NCBI RefSeq assembly: GCF_009735685.1
Contig: NZ_WHPN01000344.1
Coordinates: 5,087-58,446, forward strand
From: Streptomyces lycii
Lineage (GTDB): Bacteria > Actinomycetota > Actinomycetes > Streptomycetales > Streptomycetaceae
DNA length: 53,360 nt
Direction: 5' to 3'
Positions 16,331 through 24,930 of this stretch are shown piece after piece. A model generated the notes under the pieces. That model had not been told where the DNA came from. It saw nothing but the letters and a program-made list of their open reading frames with translations, and made no database searches. Each line of letters starts with the position of its first letter. The stretch's first letter is position 1. The position numbers and the translations under genes are program-made.

Positions 16331-16741
16331 TCAGTCGGCGATGTGCCCGGTCGACTTGGCGTCGCTGCGGAAGTAGAACTGGTAGCGGGTCCGGTCCTTG
16401 ACGTTGGTGGCGACGACCGTCCAGCTGCCGGCCTTGGCGAGCTTGTAGCCGGACTGGCACTCCGTCCCGCCGGACTGCGGGTGGAAGCAGACCTTCACGT
16501 AGCGGTCGGTGCCGGTCTTGATGTTGATGTCGGCGCAGCTGGTGGTCGTCAGCAGGTAGTTGAGGGTGGGGTAGTTCGGGTAGAGGTGCTGGCCCGACGC
16601 CTTGGTGTAACTGCTGGCGTCGCCGTAGCAGGAGCTGGCGCCCTGCTCGGCCGCGCCGGCCGGTCCTGCGGTGGCGACGAGGCAGCCGGCGGCGATGACG
16701 GTGCTCGCGGCGGCTGCGGCGATCCGGGTACGGACGAACAT
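16331..16741 (-). CDS. Small secreted four-cysteine protein (paralogue A)
   Basis: This 136-aa protein has a Sec signal peptide (residues ~1-30, cleavage near AGA-AEQ). The mature part has four cysteines in SCYG, CADINIK, VCFH and ECQSGY, probably forming two disulfides. I do not recognise a named family. It is paralogous to the protein encoded head-to-head at 16893: both mature forms start AEQGA, share CADINIKT and R-VKVCF, and end with STG plus a short tail. The earlier upstream in-frame ATG lacks a signal peptide, so this start was chosen. The beta-rich composition suggests an extracellular stress or inhibitor protein, but function is unknown. Confidence 0.85.
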   Translation of the reverse strand: MFVRTRIAAAAASTVIAAGCLVATAGPAGAAEQGASSCYGDASSYTKASGQHLYPNYPTLNYLLTTTSCADINIKTGTDRYVKVCFHPQSGGTECQSGYKLAKAGSWTVVATNVKDRTRYQFYFRSDAKSTGHIAD

Positions 16742-16892
16742 GGGCGGGTCCTCTCCTCGTGCTGGCGCTTTCGGAGGCAACGGAAGCACGGCGGCAGGCG
16801 CGGCAGACCCTGTGATGTTCCAGGTTCCCCAGGCGGAAGGCCGCCTGTGACCGTGAGGGCGGCACTCAGCCGTCGAATCCCCGGGGGATCTC

Positions 16893-17300
16893 ATGAACAC
16901 GCACAAGCGGCTCGTCACCTTCGCCCTGACCGGCACGCTCGCGGCCGCGGGCCTGGTCGGCGGTACGGCCGGCACCGCGGGCGCCGCCGAGCAGGGCGCC
17001 CAGTCCTGCTACGGCGAGGCGTGGAGCTACAGCAAGCCGTCCGGTACGAACTTCCAGCCGTCCAGCACCCTGTACTTCGCGACCGACAACTGCGCCGACA
17101 TCAACATCAAGACCAACACCAGCCGCCGGGTGAAGGTGTGCTTCTACGCGAGCGGCGGTGGGCTCAACTACTGCCAGGGCAGCTACAAGACCACCACCGC
17201 GGGGCAGTGGAAGGTCATCGCCACGGACGTCATCGACGGGACGAAGTTCAGGTTTCAGTTCGCGAGTCCGGCCGCTTCGACGGGGATGCGCGCGCACTGA
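16893..17300 (+). CDS. Small secreted four-cysteine protein (paralogue B)
   Basis: This 135-aa protein begins MNTHKRLVTFALTGTLAAAG, a Sec signal peptide cleaved near GAA-EQGA. The mature part keeps the same four-cysteine pattern as its divergent neighbour (SCYG, CADINIK, VCFY, YCQGSY). The two genes share a 151-bp intergenic region and are about half identical after the signal peptide, so they arose by inverted duplication and may be co-expressed. No catalytic motif is visible. Alternatives include a protease inhibitor, a cell-wall-associated protein or a secreted toxin-like protein; none is supported by a signature. Confidence 0.85.
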   Translation: MNTHKRLVTFALTGTLAAAGLVGGTAGTAGAAEQGAQSCYGEAWSYSKPSGTNFQPSSTLYFATDNCADINIKTNTSRRVKVCFYASGGGLNYCQGSYKTTTAGQWKVIATDVIDGTKFRFQFASPAASTGMRAH

Positions 17301-17425
17301 CCGGCCGGCCGCCGGCCGGGCACGGGGCCCGCGCCGGCCGGTGCGTCTCCGCGCGTGCGCGGTGGTGCTCGGCTCCGCGCGTGCGCGGTGGTGCTCAGCG
17401 CGGCGCCGGGTGGAACCGCGCCGGG

Positions 17426-18031
17426 TCAGGACGGCGGGGCGGGCACCGGCATCGCGCCGAGCGCCCGCGCCGCGTGCACGAGGTTGGAGGCCATGGCGCG
17501 GCCGGTGGAGGCCGCCCAGTCGTGGCCGCGGTCGTCGTCGAGATAGTCCGGTCCGGGCCCGGGACCCAGATGCCAGTAGGTCCAGGCCTGACCGGGGACC
17601 GTGAAACCGATGTCGCCCAGCGCCCCGGAAATCTCGCTGATCACGTGGTGGGCGCCGTCCTCGTTGCCGGTGACCACGACACCGGCCACCCGGTTGAACG
17701 CGACGGGGCGCCCCTCGTCGTCCGTCTCGCTGATCATCGCGTCCAGCCGTTCGAGGACACGCTGGGCGACCGAGGAAGGGTGGCCGAGCCAGGTCGGCGA
17801 GGCGATGACCAGGATTTGCGAGGACAACACCTTCTCGCGTACGTCCGGCCAGTCGTCGCCCTCGCCCATGTCGTTCTCGACTCCGGGCTTGATGTTCAGG
17901 TCGACGGCCCGTACGACATCCACCTCCGCGCCGTGGCCGCGCAACGCGGTGACGACCGTGTCGGCCAGGGCTTCGGTGTTCGACGTCTGCGGGGACGGTT
18001 TGAGGGTGCAGTTGACCACGAGTGCGCGCAT
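17426..18031 (-). CDS. Flavodoxin-fold NAD(P)H-dependent oxidoreductase
   Basis: This 201-aa protein starts MRALVVNCTLKPSPQTSNTE with a clear GGGAGAGG-like ribosome site. The N-terminal phosphate-binding loop (CTLKPSPQTSNT), the middle SPTWLGHPSSVAQ loop and VVTGNEDGAHH match the FMN-binding flavodoxin/NADPH-FMN reductase fold. Such enzymes reduce quinones, nitro groups or azo dyes in the cytoplasm. It is monocistronic, and its 3' end faces the secreted paralogue B. Substrate not predictable. Confidence 0.88.
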   Translation of the reverse strand: MRALVVNCTLKPSPQTSNTEALADTVVTALRGHGAEVDVVRAVDLNIKPGVENDMGEGDDWPDVREKVLSSQILVIASPTWLGHPSSVAQRVLERLDAMISETDDEGRPVAFNRVAGVVVTGNEDGAHHVISEISGALGDIGFTVPGQAWTYWHLGPGPGPDYLDDDRGHDWAASTGRAMASNLVHAARALGAMPVPAPPS

Positions 18032-18199
18032 GCCTCTCCCTGTTCCCCGCCCGCCGCGCCCTGAACGGCCCACGAGGCGGGCGTTCACCCGGACGGCGGC
18101 GCACCGACGCCCGGGGCCGGGTCTCCCCGCACTGGGCGGGGCGGCCGGAGCACGTCTCGTGCAGCGCACCGGCACTGGGCCTCGGCGACGGCCGGCCGG

Positions 18200-18499
18200 T
18201 CATGGGGCCTGCCGGCTGCGGGCGTTGACCTCGGCCACCCGGGCGCTGAGGAGTTCCTCCGGCGTGAGGGGACGGACGGCCGCCGGATCGGCGTCCCACT
18301 CGCGGCCGCCGAGAAGTGGGCGGAGCTGGAGGTACTGGCCCTCGTGGTCCATGACGACGCCGACACGGTCCCGGGCGGTGTCGCGGACGGCCGTGCCGGT
18401 GGGCGGGGGAGCGCCGGGCCCGGGGGCCGGGGGGACGCCCGGCCCCGGGTCCCGGGCGGCGCCGGGCTCCGGGGCCGGGGTGGCGTGCGGGGTGTTCAC
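18200..18499 (-). CDS. Small hypothetical protein downstream of the HTH/DUF397 module
   Basis: This 99-aa protein starts at a GTG overlapping the upstream stop by 4 bp (GTGA). Residues 1-40 are Pro/Gly/Ala-rich and likely disordered. Residues ~45-95 (VVMDHEGQYLQLRPLLGGREWD...LTPEELLSARVAEVN) form a compact predicted alpha/beta segment of the sort often found next to streptomycete HTH-DUF397 systems. No catalytic residues are evident. Translational coupling implies it works with the 120-aa protein before it. Function unknown. Confidence 0.75.
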   Translation of the reverse strand: MNTPHATPAPEPGAARDPGPGVPPAPGPGAPPPTGTAVRDTARDRVGVVMDHEGQYLQLRPLLGGREWDADPAAVRPLTPEELLSARVAEVNARSRQAP

Positions 18500-18858
18500 C
18501 GGGCGGCGCCCCGGGCGATGACGGCCGCCAGGGCGAGGGCGACAGGGGGCGAGCAGACGCCGAGGTGGACGAGGGCGTAGCGGGCGCTGTCCGGGGTGCG
18601 GCCGTCGGCGGGGGCGGGTTCGCAGCCGCGGTCGCCGTCCGGCGCGGTCTGCCGGGGCCACGGCCGCTCCGGGGTGTCCGGGAGGAAGTCGCCCCACGGC
18701 GTGCGGACGTCCATCACGGGGAGCTGGATGCCGGCGCCGGTGAGTGCGGCGGCAAGGGCGTCGCGGGCGGCGGTGGCTTCCCGGAGCTTGGGGGCGGGCG
18801 GCTTACGGGGCTTGGCGCGGACCGGAAGCGGGGGGCGGTCCGGGGTCGCGTTCGGCAT
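18496..18858 (-). CDS. Small hypothetical protein divergent from the XRE regulator
   Basis: This 120-aa protein begins MPNATPDRPPLPVRAKPRKP, a basic proline-rich stretch. A predicted helix (LREATAARDALAAALTGAG) and a short domain ending in a hydrophobic PPVALALAAVIARG tail follow. It is transcribed away from the HTH-DUF5753 gene across ~295 bp and overlaps the next small gene. Arrangements of one or two small proteins divergent from HTH plus DUF397 are common in Streptomyces. I do not recognise a domain. Confidence 0.72.
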   Translation of the reverse strand: MPNATPDRPPLPVRAKPRKPPAPKLREATAARDALAAALTGAGIQLPVMDVRTPWGDFLPDTPERPWPRQTAPDGDRGCEPAPADGRTPDSARYALVHLGVCSPPVALALAAVIARGAAR

Positions 18859-19152
18859 CGGCTGTCGTCCTTTCGGCAGGAGCGGAGCGAGGATTCGCCA
18901 TTCGGGCGTCATGAAGGCGCGCGGCGAACTACCGTGTGTAGTCGACGCGTTACAAGAATGTCGCCCGCTGTGCCGGGGCGTGCTCGTGGCCGTGCTCCTG
19001 TTCCCCGCCGGGCGGCGCACGTTCCACAACTTCCACGGGCAGCGCCCTCGGTGGGCGGTGCGGGCATGTGTGGCGCGCGGGTACGGGTACGGGTACGAAG
19101 GACTCGCGGTACGCGGCACGGGCGGCGCCACGACTCCTGGAAGGGAACCGCC

Positions 19153-19995
19153 TTGCCGCAGCGACGTCTCGTCACGGGCCGCAGCCGAGAACCCCGCCAA
19201 CGGTTCGCCGAGGAGTTACGCCAACTGCGCGCCCGGCAGGGCCACAGCCTGCGCCAGCTCGGGGAGCGGCTGGGATGGGACTGGTCGCTCTTCGGGAAGA
19301 TGGAGAAGGGCGAGACGCTCGGGAGCCCGGAGGTCGTGCAGGCGCTCGACCAGCACTATGGGACGCCGGGCCTGCTGCTGGCGCTGTGGGAGCTGGCCGC
19401 CGGTGACCATACGCAGTTCCGTGAGCGGTACCGGCAGTACATGGCGCTGGAAGCGGAGGCGGTCAGCCTGTGGCACTTCGCGGTGAGCGTGCTGCCGGGG
19501 CTGTTGCAGACCCCGGGGTACGCGCGGGAGGTACTGGCCGCGGGGGGCAGCAAGGGCGTTGAACTGGAGCAGCAGGTCGAGGCCCGGATGGGGAGGCGTG
19601 AGCTGCTCGAGGGAGAGGACGCGCCGCCGTTCCGGACGATCCTCGCCGAGGCGGTGCTGCGGACGCCGCTGCGGAGTGGGAGCGAATGGCGGGCGCAGCT
19701 GGAGCACTTGGCGGACATGGCCGAGCGGCCGAACGTAGCGCTTCACGTGCTTCCCTTCACCGCGGGACCGTACGGGCTGGACGGCACCGACGTGTGGTTT
19801 CTGCGGCTGCTGGACGGGCGTACCGTTGCGTACACGGAAAACGCACTTCGCGGCGAACTGGTCGAGGAGAGCGGCCTCGTGGAGCGTCTGCAACGTGTTT
19901 ACGATGCGGTGCGCGACTGGGCACTGTCCCCGGTCGAGTCGCGGAAGTTCGTGCTGCGCCTATTGGAGGAAGTACCGTGCGATCCATCGACCTGA
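19153..19995 (+). CDS. XRE-family helix-turn-helix regulator with DUF5753 (TTA-codon gene)
   Basis: This 280-aa protein starts at TTG after GGAAGGGAACC. Residues ~15-70 are a lambda-repressor-type HTH (RQLGERLGWDWSLFGKMEKG). Residues ~95-275 are the DUF5753 domain (LPGLLQTPGYAREVL, ALHVLPF). It overlaps the DUF397 gene, its usual small partner. Such pairs act as pleiotropic regulators of development and antibiotic production. Codon 22 is TTA (19216-19218), so translation should depend on the bldA leucyl-tRNA and be confined to late growth. Confidence 0.93.
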   Translation: MPQRRLVTGRSREPRQRFAEELRQLRARQGHSLRQLGERLGWDWSLFGKMEKGETLGSPEVVQALDQHYGTPGLLLALWELAAGDHTQFRERYRQYMALEAEAVSLWHFAVSVLPGLLQTPGYAREVLAAGGSKGVELEQQVEARMGRRELLEGEDAPPFRTILAEAVLRTPLRSGSEWRAQLEHLADMAERPNVALHVLPFTAGPYGLDGTDVWFLRLLDGRTVAYTENALRGELVEESGLVERLQRVYDAVRDWALSPVESRKFVLRLLEEVPCDPST

Positions 19996-20186
19996 GTGCC
20001 GCTACCTGGCGCAAGAGTTCCCACAGCAACTCGGACGGAGGCGCGTGCGTCGAGGTGGCTGACGGGTTCACCGACCTCGTGCCCGTGCGCGACAGCAAGA
20101 ACCCGCACGGCCCTGTGCTCGCGTTCGCGTTCGACGGCTGGGCCTCGTTCGTCACCGCCGTGAAGCGTGGTGAGCTGGGCGCCTGA
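19977..20186 (+). CDS. DUF397-domain protein
   Basis: This 69-aa protein starts at a GTG 19 bp inside the 3' end of the XRE gene, after GGAGGAAGTACC. It carries the complete DUF397 signature: WRKSSHSNSDGGACVEVA, then VRDSKNPHGPVLAF and a final WASFV helix. DUF397 proteins are encoded next to HTH-DUF5753 regulators and behave as a small partner, with antitoxin-like or modulator models proposed. A hairpin terminator follows closely. Confidence 0.94.
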   Translation: MRSIDLSAATWRKSSHSNSDGGACVEVADGFTDLVPVRDSKNPHGPVLAFAFDGWASFVTAVKRGELGA

Positions 20187-20212
20187 CCCGCGCCGAAGCA
20201 CCGAAGCGTCAC

Positions 20213-20253
20213 GACGGCCCCGCGTCCGCCTGTCCGGTGGGCGCGGGGCCGTC
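20213..20253 (+). terminator. Hairpin terminator of the HTH-DUF397 operon
   Basis: GACGGCCCCGCG (20213-20224) pairs perfectly with CGCGGGGCCGTC (20242-20253), a 12-bp stem 27 bp after the DUF397 stop. Confidence 0.8.
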
Positions 20254-20417
20254 GCCGTTTCGGGCCGCCCGGCGCGGGCGGCCGCAGCGGCGGTCCCCGG
20301 ATTCGGTGTAGTCACTCGTGCGCAGGCCGTAACCGCAAGCCCCGTGCGGACGTTGAGGTAATCGCACCAACGGATAAGAGCCGGACGTCGATCCGGCCAA
20401 CGAGGGAGGAACCCCCC

Positions 20418-20657
20418 ATGATGCGCATCATCAAGACCGTCGCGGTCACCGCGGCCGCCGGAGCTGCCGTGTTCGCCGGGGCGGGCCTGGCCGCCGCCGA
20501 GAGCGGTGCGCAGGGCGCGGCAGTGGGCTCGCCCGGTATCGGGTCCGGCAATGTGATCCAGGTTCCGGTGCACATCCCGGTCAACGCCTGCGGCAACACC
20601 GTCAGCGTGATCGGCGTGCTGAACCCGGCCTTCGGCAACGTCTGCGTCAACCACTGA
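20418..20657 (+). CDS. Short chaplin (hydrophobic aerial-hyphae coat protein)
   Basis: This 79-aa protein has a Sec signal peptide (residues 1-30, ending LAAAES) and a single chaplin domain: GSPGIGSGNVIQVPVHIPVN, ACGNTVSVIGVLNPAFGNVC. It carries the two conserved cysteines and the beta-aggregating core. There is no sortase LAxTG motif, so it is a short, non-anchored chaplin of the ChpD-H type. Chaplins assemble into amyloid-like films that lower water surface tension for aerial growth. GGAGGAA precedes the start, and a strong hairpin follows. Monocistronic. Confidence 0.96.
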   Translation: MMRIIKTVAVTAAAGAAVFAGAGLAAAESGAQGAAVGSPGIGSGNVIQVPVHIPVNACGNTVSVIGVLNPAFGNVCVNH

Positions 20658-20670
20658 CCCGACGCGCCTC

Positions 20671-20711
20671 ACGGTTGTGGCCTCCCGGTTCGCCCGGGAG
20701 GCCACAGCCGT
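20671..20711. terminator. Bidirectional terminator between chaplin and carboxylesterase
   Basis: ACGGTTGTGGCCTCCCGG and its near-perfect complement around a TTCG tetraloop form a ~17-bp stem. Two genes converge on it, so it can serve both strands. Confidence 0.85.
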
Positions 20712-20775
20712 GTTCAGAGGCCGTCGGCGGGCGGCGTCCGCCCGCGGGCGTTGCGGCGCCGGGCCGCGGGAGACC

Positions 20776-22425
20776 TCAGGAGGCGGGCTCGTTCCACAGG
20801 TCGCACTGGTGGTCCCGTGGGAACGTGGTGCTGCCCGTGATCCCTTCCGGCGCGAGCGTCTGGACCTTCGGGAAGAGGTGCCAGCGCGGGGCGTCCCCGG
20901 CGTACGGGACGCCCGTCTTCGCGAAGTTGGTCCAGTAGCCCAGCATCGCGTCCGCCAGGGCGTTCTGGGCGGGGGTGCCCTCGACGCCGCCGAAGACGTA
21001 CCGGATCTCCGAGCCGTGCGGGGCGCCGAGCGGGAAGCTGACCGGCAGGTTCAGATGGTCCATGGCGTGCGGGTCGGCGAACTCGTACTGGTAGGAGCGG
21101 GTGTGCTCGGCCATCAGTTCCGCGGTGCGGGACTGGAGGCAGGCGAACTGGGAGTCCGTGAACACGGCGCCCAGCGCCTCGGCCGGACTGCCGTGGTCCG
21201 ACAGCGGGTAGCGCGCCAGGATCGCCTCGGCCCGGTCGCCGTAGATCGCGCGGACCGCCGGCGGGTAGCCCTCCGCGGTGAGTTGCCGGCCGGCCAGGTC
21301 GTAGCTGCCGGCGACCGTGAGCCGGCCCTCGTCGGCGGTGGTGCCCTGGAGTACCGGGACGCGGTGGAAGCGGCCCTGTTCCAGCGCGTCCGGCACCTGG
21401 AGCGGCAGCACCTCGCCGTCCACGTTGGGGACCCAGCGCGCGTTCGGGCGCAGCGAGGCGGTGAGCACCTGGTCCGCGGGCCGGCCGCGCAGGCAGGCCA
21501 CGTCGGCGCAGTCCAGGGACTTGGCCCAGGCCGCGCCGCTGTTCTGCTGTGACTCCTGGGTGGGCAGCGGGAACCCGCAGCCCGACTGGGCCACGGCCCG
21601 GTCGAACAGTCCGGCGGCGCGCGGCGAGACCAGGTTCTGGCAGACGCTGCCGCCGCCCGCCGACTCCCCGAAGACCGTCACCTCGTCCGGATCGCCGCCG
21701 AACGCCGCGATGTTGTCCCGCACCCAGCGCAGCGCGGCCTGCTGGTCCAGCAGCCCGTAGTTGCCGGACAGCCCGCGCGCGGACTCCTCGGCCAGGCCCG
21801 GGTGGGCCAGGTAGCCGAACGCGCCGAGCCGGTAGTTGAGGGTCACGTTGACCACGTCGCCCCGGGCGGCCAGCTCGCTGCCGTCGTAGAACGTGCCGGA
21901 GCCGACCGTGAATCCGCCGCCGTGGATCCACACCATCACGGGCCGCTTGCGCAGCGACCGTTCCGCGGGCGTGTGGACGTTGAGGTACAGGCAGTCCTCG
22001 CTGGGCGTGCCCGGCCCCGCCAGATTGCCCCAGGGTGTGGACTGGTCGGCCGACTGCATGCACGGGTTCCCCGGCGCCGTGGCGTCCCGGACGCCCGGCC
22101 AGCGCTCGGGCGGGGACGGCGGCTTCCACCGCCGCGTCCCGACCGGCGGCGCGGCGTACGGAATGCCGAGGTAGGAGTGCGCGGTCTCGCCCCGCTTCCC
22201 CTCCACCTGTCCGTACCGGGTCGTGACCGTGGGGCCTCCGGACGCCGTGGCCGTCGCACCGGCGGCGGCGCCGGTGCCGCCGGTGGTGTCGGCCGTTGCT
22301 GTCGCGGGCACGAGAGCCGTCGCGACGACCGACAGCAGCAGAGCGCCCGACAGCGCCACTCTGCGTCGCGTACGGGTCAATCGCCGGCGATTCGCCGCCA
22401 GGCGTTTCGAGAGCGGACCGGACAT
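20776..22425 (-). CDS. Secreted type-B carboxylesterase/lipase
   Basis: This 549-aa alpha/beta hydrolase has a long basic N-region followed by a hydrophobic stretch (ALSGALLLSVVATALVP) and an A-x-A cleavage site near residue 45. Type-B hallmarks are present: EDCLYLNVHTP, the oxyanion HGGGF, and the nucleophile elbow FGESAGGGSV. Glu and His of the triad are expected in ADEGRL and APHGSE. GGAGG five bases before this ATG selects it over a GTG two codons upstream. It would hydrolyse carboxylic esters outside the cell. Natural substrate unknown. Confidence 0.93.
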   Translation of the reverse strand: MSGPLSKRLAANRRRLTRTRRRVALSGALLLSVVATALVPATATADTTGGTGAAAGATATASGGPTVTTRYGQVEGKRGETAHSYLGIPYAAPPVGTRRWKPPSPPERWPGVRDATAPGNPCMQSADQSTPWGNLAGPGTPSEDCLYLNVHTPAERSLRKRPVMVWIHGGGFTVGSGTFYDGSELAARGDVVNVTLNYRLGAFGYLAHPGLAEESARGLSGNYGLLDQQAALRWVRDNIAAFGGDPDEVTVFGESAGGGSVCQNLVSPRAAGLFDRAVAQSGCGFPLPTQESQQNSGAAWAKSLDCADVACLRGRPADQVLTASLRPNARWVPNVDGEVLPLQVPDALEQGRFHRVPVLQGTTADEGRLTVAGSYDLAGRQLTAEGYPPAVRAIYGDRAEAILARYPLSDHGSPAEALGAVFTDSQFACLQSRTAELMAEHTRSYQYEFADPHAMDHLNLPVSFPLGAPHGSEIRYVFGGVEGTPAQNALADAMLGYWTNFAKTGVPYAGDAPRWHLFPKVQTLAPEGITGSTTFPRDHQCDLWNEPAS

Positions 22426-22728
22426 CGGCACCTCCGTGCGGAAGGATCGCGGAAACTGCCGGTGAGTCTCGCCGGGGACCGCGCGTCCGGCATCGTGTGA
22501 ATCGCCGGTCTCCGCCGCCGCGGCACCCGCCGGGGGCCGGCGCCGGGCCCGGGCCGCACGCCCGCGCCGTGGTCCGCACCGTGCGTGCCCGTTCCGTTCC
22601 GATCCTGTGCTGATCGTATCGGTGAACTGGTTTGCCGCCGCCCGGAGTTGCCTAGGCTAGGCGTACGATGTGCGGCTCCCGCCGGTGTACGGCCGGGCCG
22701 CCGAGCGATGTCGAACGATGAGGTCTCC
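22426..22728. other. Intergenic region between the divergent esterase and methyltransferase genes
   Basis: It holds the promoters of both genes. Bases 22600-22670 are locally AT-richer (CTGATCGTATCGGTGAACTG) and include TTGCCTAGGCTAGGCGTACG, which may be part of the methyltransferase promoter. No gene is seen. Confidence 0.45.
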
Positions 22729-23565
22729 ATGAACAGCACACCGCCTCCGGAATCAGGCATCCGGGACCTGGGACAGAACCGGCCGCACAGTGCGCGGGTC
22801 TACGACTACTTCCTCAACGGCAAGACCCACTACGCCGTGGACCGCGAGGTCGCCGAGCGGCTGCTGGAGGCGTTCCCCGGTTTCCGGACGGCGGCGCGGG
22901 CCAACCGGGCCTGGATGCACCGGGCCGCCCGCTTCCTGACCGACCGGGGCATACGCCAGTTCCTGGACATCGGCACCGGCATCCCGACGCGGCCGAACCT
23001 GCACGAGGTCGTGCAGGAGGTGGCCCCCGATTCCCGCGTCGTGTACGTGGACAACGACCCCATCGTGCTCGCCCACGCCCGCGCGCTGCTCGACAGCACC
23101 CCCGAGGGCCGCACCGCGTACCTCGAGGCGGACATCACCGGCCCGGCGGCGATCCTGGAGTCCGCCGAGCTGCGGGAGACGCTGGACTTCGGCGAGCCGG
23201 TGGCCCTGTGCCTGGTCGGCCTCTTCCACTACATCACCGACGAGCAGGACCCGTACGGCATCGTGCGGCAGCTCGTCGACGCCCTGCCGTCCGGCTCCTA
23301 TCTGGCGTTCTCGCACTGCACCCCGGACTTCGCCCCGGAGGAGTGGGAGATGGCGATGGAGTTCTACAAACAGGACGGGGGGAGCGCCCAGGTCCGCAGC
23401 CGGTCCGAGATCGAGAAGTTCTTCAGCGGCCTGGACCTGGTCGAGCCCGGCGTGGTCGTCCCGCACCGCTGGTATCCGGACGAGGACACCCTGCGGCAGG
23501 TCGAGGCCGGGACGCTGGACGACGCCTCCGTCAGCCTCTGGGTCGGCGTCGCCCGCAAGCCCTGA
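22729..23565 (+). CDS. DUF574/SAM-dependent methyltransferase family protein
   Basis: This 278-aa protein belongs to the actinobacterial S-adenosyl-methyltransferase family formerly called DUF574. It contains the diagnostic N-terminal PHSARVYDYFLNGKTHYAVD, the SAM-binding FLDIGTGIPT, the acidic YVDNDPIV loop and a terminal beta strand. GAGGTCTCC directly before this ATG favours it over an ATG seven codons upstream. Streptomyces carry many such paralogues; substrates are unknown, though they often sit near secondary-metabolism or regulatory genes. Transcribed alone. Confidence 0.93.
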   Translation: MNSTPPPESGIRDLGQNRPHSARVYDYFLNGKTHYAVDREVAERLLEAFPGFRTAARANRAWMHRAARFLTDRGIRQFLDIGTGIPTRPNLHEVVQEVAPDSRVVYVDNDPIVLAHARALLDSTPEGRTAYLEADITGPAAILESAELRETLDFGEPVALCLVGLFHYITDEQDPYGIVRQLVDALPSGSYLAFSHCTPDFAPEEWEMAMEFYKQDGGSAQVRSRSEIEKFFSGLDLVEPGVVVPHRWYPDEDTLRQVEAGTLDDASVSLWVGVARKP

Positions 23566-23670
23566 CCCCGCCGGGCCGGGCACCAGCCGAGACCATGGCC
23601 CGCCGGGCACGAGCCGAGACCCCGGCCCGCCGCTCCGGGCGACAAAAAGCCGCGCGGACGAACCGGGGCG

Positions 23671-24930
23671 TCAGCTCCTGATCCCCGCCGACCGCAGCCG
23701 CTCCCGTACCGCTTCCCGGGACGGGTCGGCCGGCGCCGGGCTCTCTCCCCCCGTGGCCGTGTCCTTGAAGCCGCTGGAGGTCGTGACGCACACGACCGGG
23801 CCCTCGAAGCCGTCCGGACCGGGCAGCGTACGCAGCCCCGCGAGCCCGGCGGCGGCCGACAGCTCCACCCAGAGGCCCCGGCGGGCGAGTTCGTCCCGGG
23901 CCCGGCGCATGTCCTCGTCGCTCACGGTGAGAGCCCGGCCCTCGCTGCGCCGGACGGCGACCACGCCCCGGTAGCCGCCCACGGGGCAGCTGATGCCGTA
24001 CGCGTCGGTGGGGCCCACCTCGACCCTGGCGCCCGGCCGTCCGCTCCGCAGGGCGGCGGCGAGCGGACCGCCCGCCGCGGGCTCGCAGCTGAACAGGCGC
24101 GGCACGCCGGGCAGCAGGCCGAGCCGGTGGAGTTCGGAGAAGCCCTTCCAGACGCCGAACAGCAGCTCGCCGTATCCGGTGGGCAGGAACACCGCGGCGG
24201 GCATGCCGAGGTCGGCCGCGATCTCGTAGGCGACCGTCTTGTAGCCCTCCGGGCCGTAGGCGTGCCCGGTGTGGAACGGCGTGAGATTGCTGACCGGGTG
24301 GAATCCGTACGCGTCGGCGATCCAGCGGGTGAGCGGCCAGCGGTCGGCCACCGGTACGGGGAGGACCACCGCTCCGTAGGCGGTGACGAACGAGGCCATG
24401 GCGGGCGGCAGGCCGGCGGAGGTGAGCACCACGCAGCGCAGACCGGCGCGGGCCGCGTACGCCGCCGCCGACGCTCCGTGATTGCCGGAGGAGGCCACGA
24501 CGACGCCGGGGGCCCCGGCCGCCACCGCGGCGCTGACCGTGCAGCGGTTGAGCCGGTCCTTGTGGCTCCAGGTGGGGTTGCGCGACTCGTCCTTGACGTA
24601 CACCCCGTCGCCGATGTCGATCAGCGGGGTGCCGCCTTCGCCGAGCCCGGGAGCGGCCAGCGGCGGCAGCAGGGCGGACCAGCGGTCCAGCGCCGGACCC
24701 GGGCCCGCGGGCCGCGCGGTGAGGAAGCCGTCCGGGACCCGCGCGTAGTCGTAAGTGACCTCCACCGGGTACGACATGGCGTCCGTGCTGGTCCGCGGGC
24801 AGCCGCTGACCAGCGGGGGGAGGAGCGGGTAGCGGATCTCCGGGTCGCCCAGGGAACGCTGGGCCGTCGCCAGGGAACGCCGGTCCACCGCCGGGGAGTC
24901 GCCGGCCGGTGCCCCCGGGGAGGCGCTCAC
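23671..24930 (-). CDS. Threonine-synthase-like PLP-dependent enzyme
   Basis: This 419-aa fold-type II PLP enzyme has the Schiff-base lysine in PTWSHKDRLN, the phosphate/carboxylate loop SSGNHG and GYKTVAYEIAADLG, all typical of threonine synthase and related pyridoxal enzymes. The N-terminal ~60 residues resemble the substrate-side region of threonine synthases but have only one of the expected cysteines. The GTG start is tentative: the frame is open far upstream and no good ribosome site is visible. Housekeeping threonine synthase normally sits with hom and thrB, so this may act on another O-phospho or beta-substituted amino acid. Confidence 0.85.
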   Translation of the reverse strand: MSASPGAPAGDSPAVDRRSLATAQRSLGDPEIRYPLLPPLVSGCPRTSTDAMSYPVEVTYDYARVPDGFLTARPAGPGPALDRWSALLPPLAAPGLGEGGTPLIDIGDGVYVKDESRNPTWSHKDRLNRCTVSAAVAAGAPGVVVASSGNHGASAAAYAARAGLRCVVLTSAGLPPAMASFVTAYGAVVLPVPVADRWPLTRWIADAYGFHPVSNLTPFHTGHAYGPEGYKTVAYEIAADLGMPAAVFLPTGYGELLFGVWKGFSELHRLGLLPGVPRLFSCEPAAGGPLAAALRSGRPGARVEVGPTDAYGISCPVGGYRGVVAVRRSEGRALTVSDEDMRRARDELARRGLWVELSAAAGLAGLRTLPGPDGFEGPVVCVTTSSGFKDTATGGESPAPADPSREAVRERLRSAGIRS

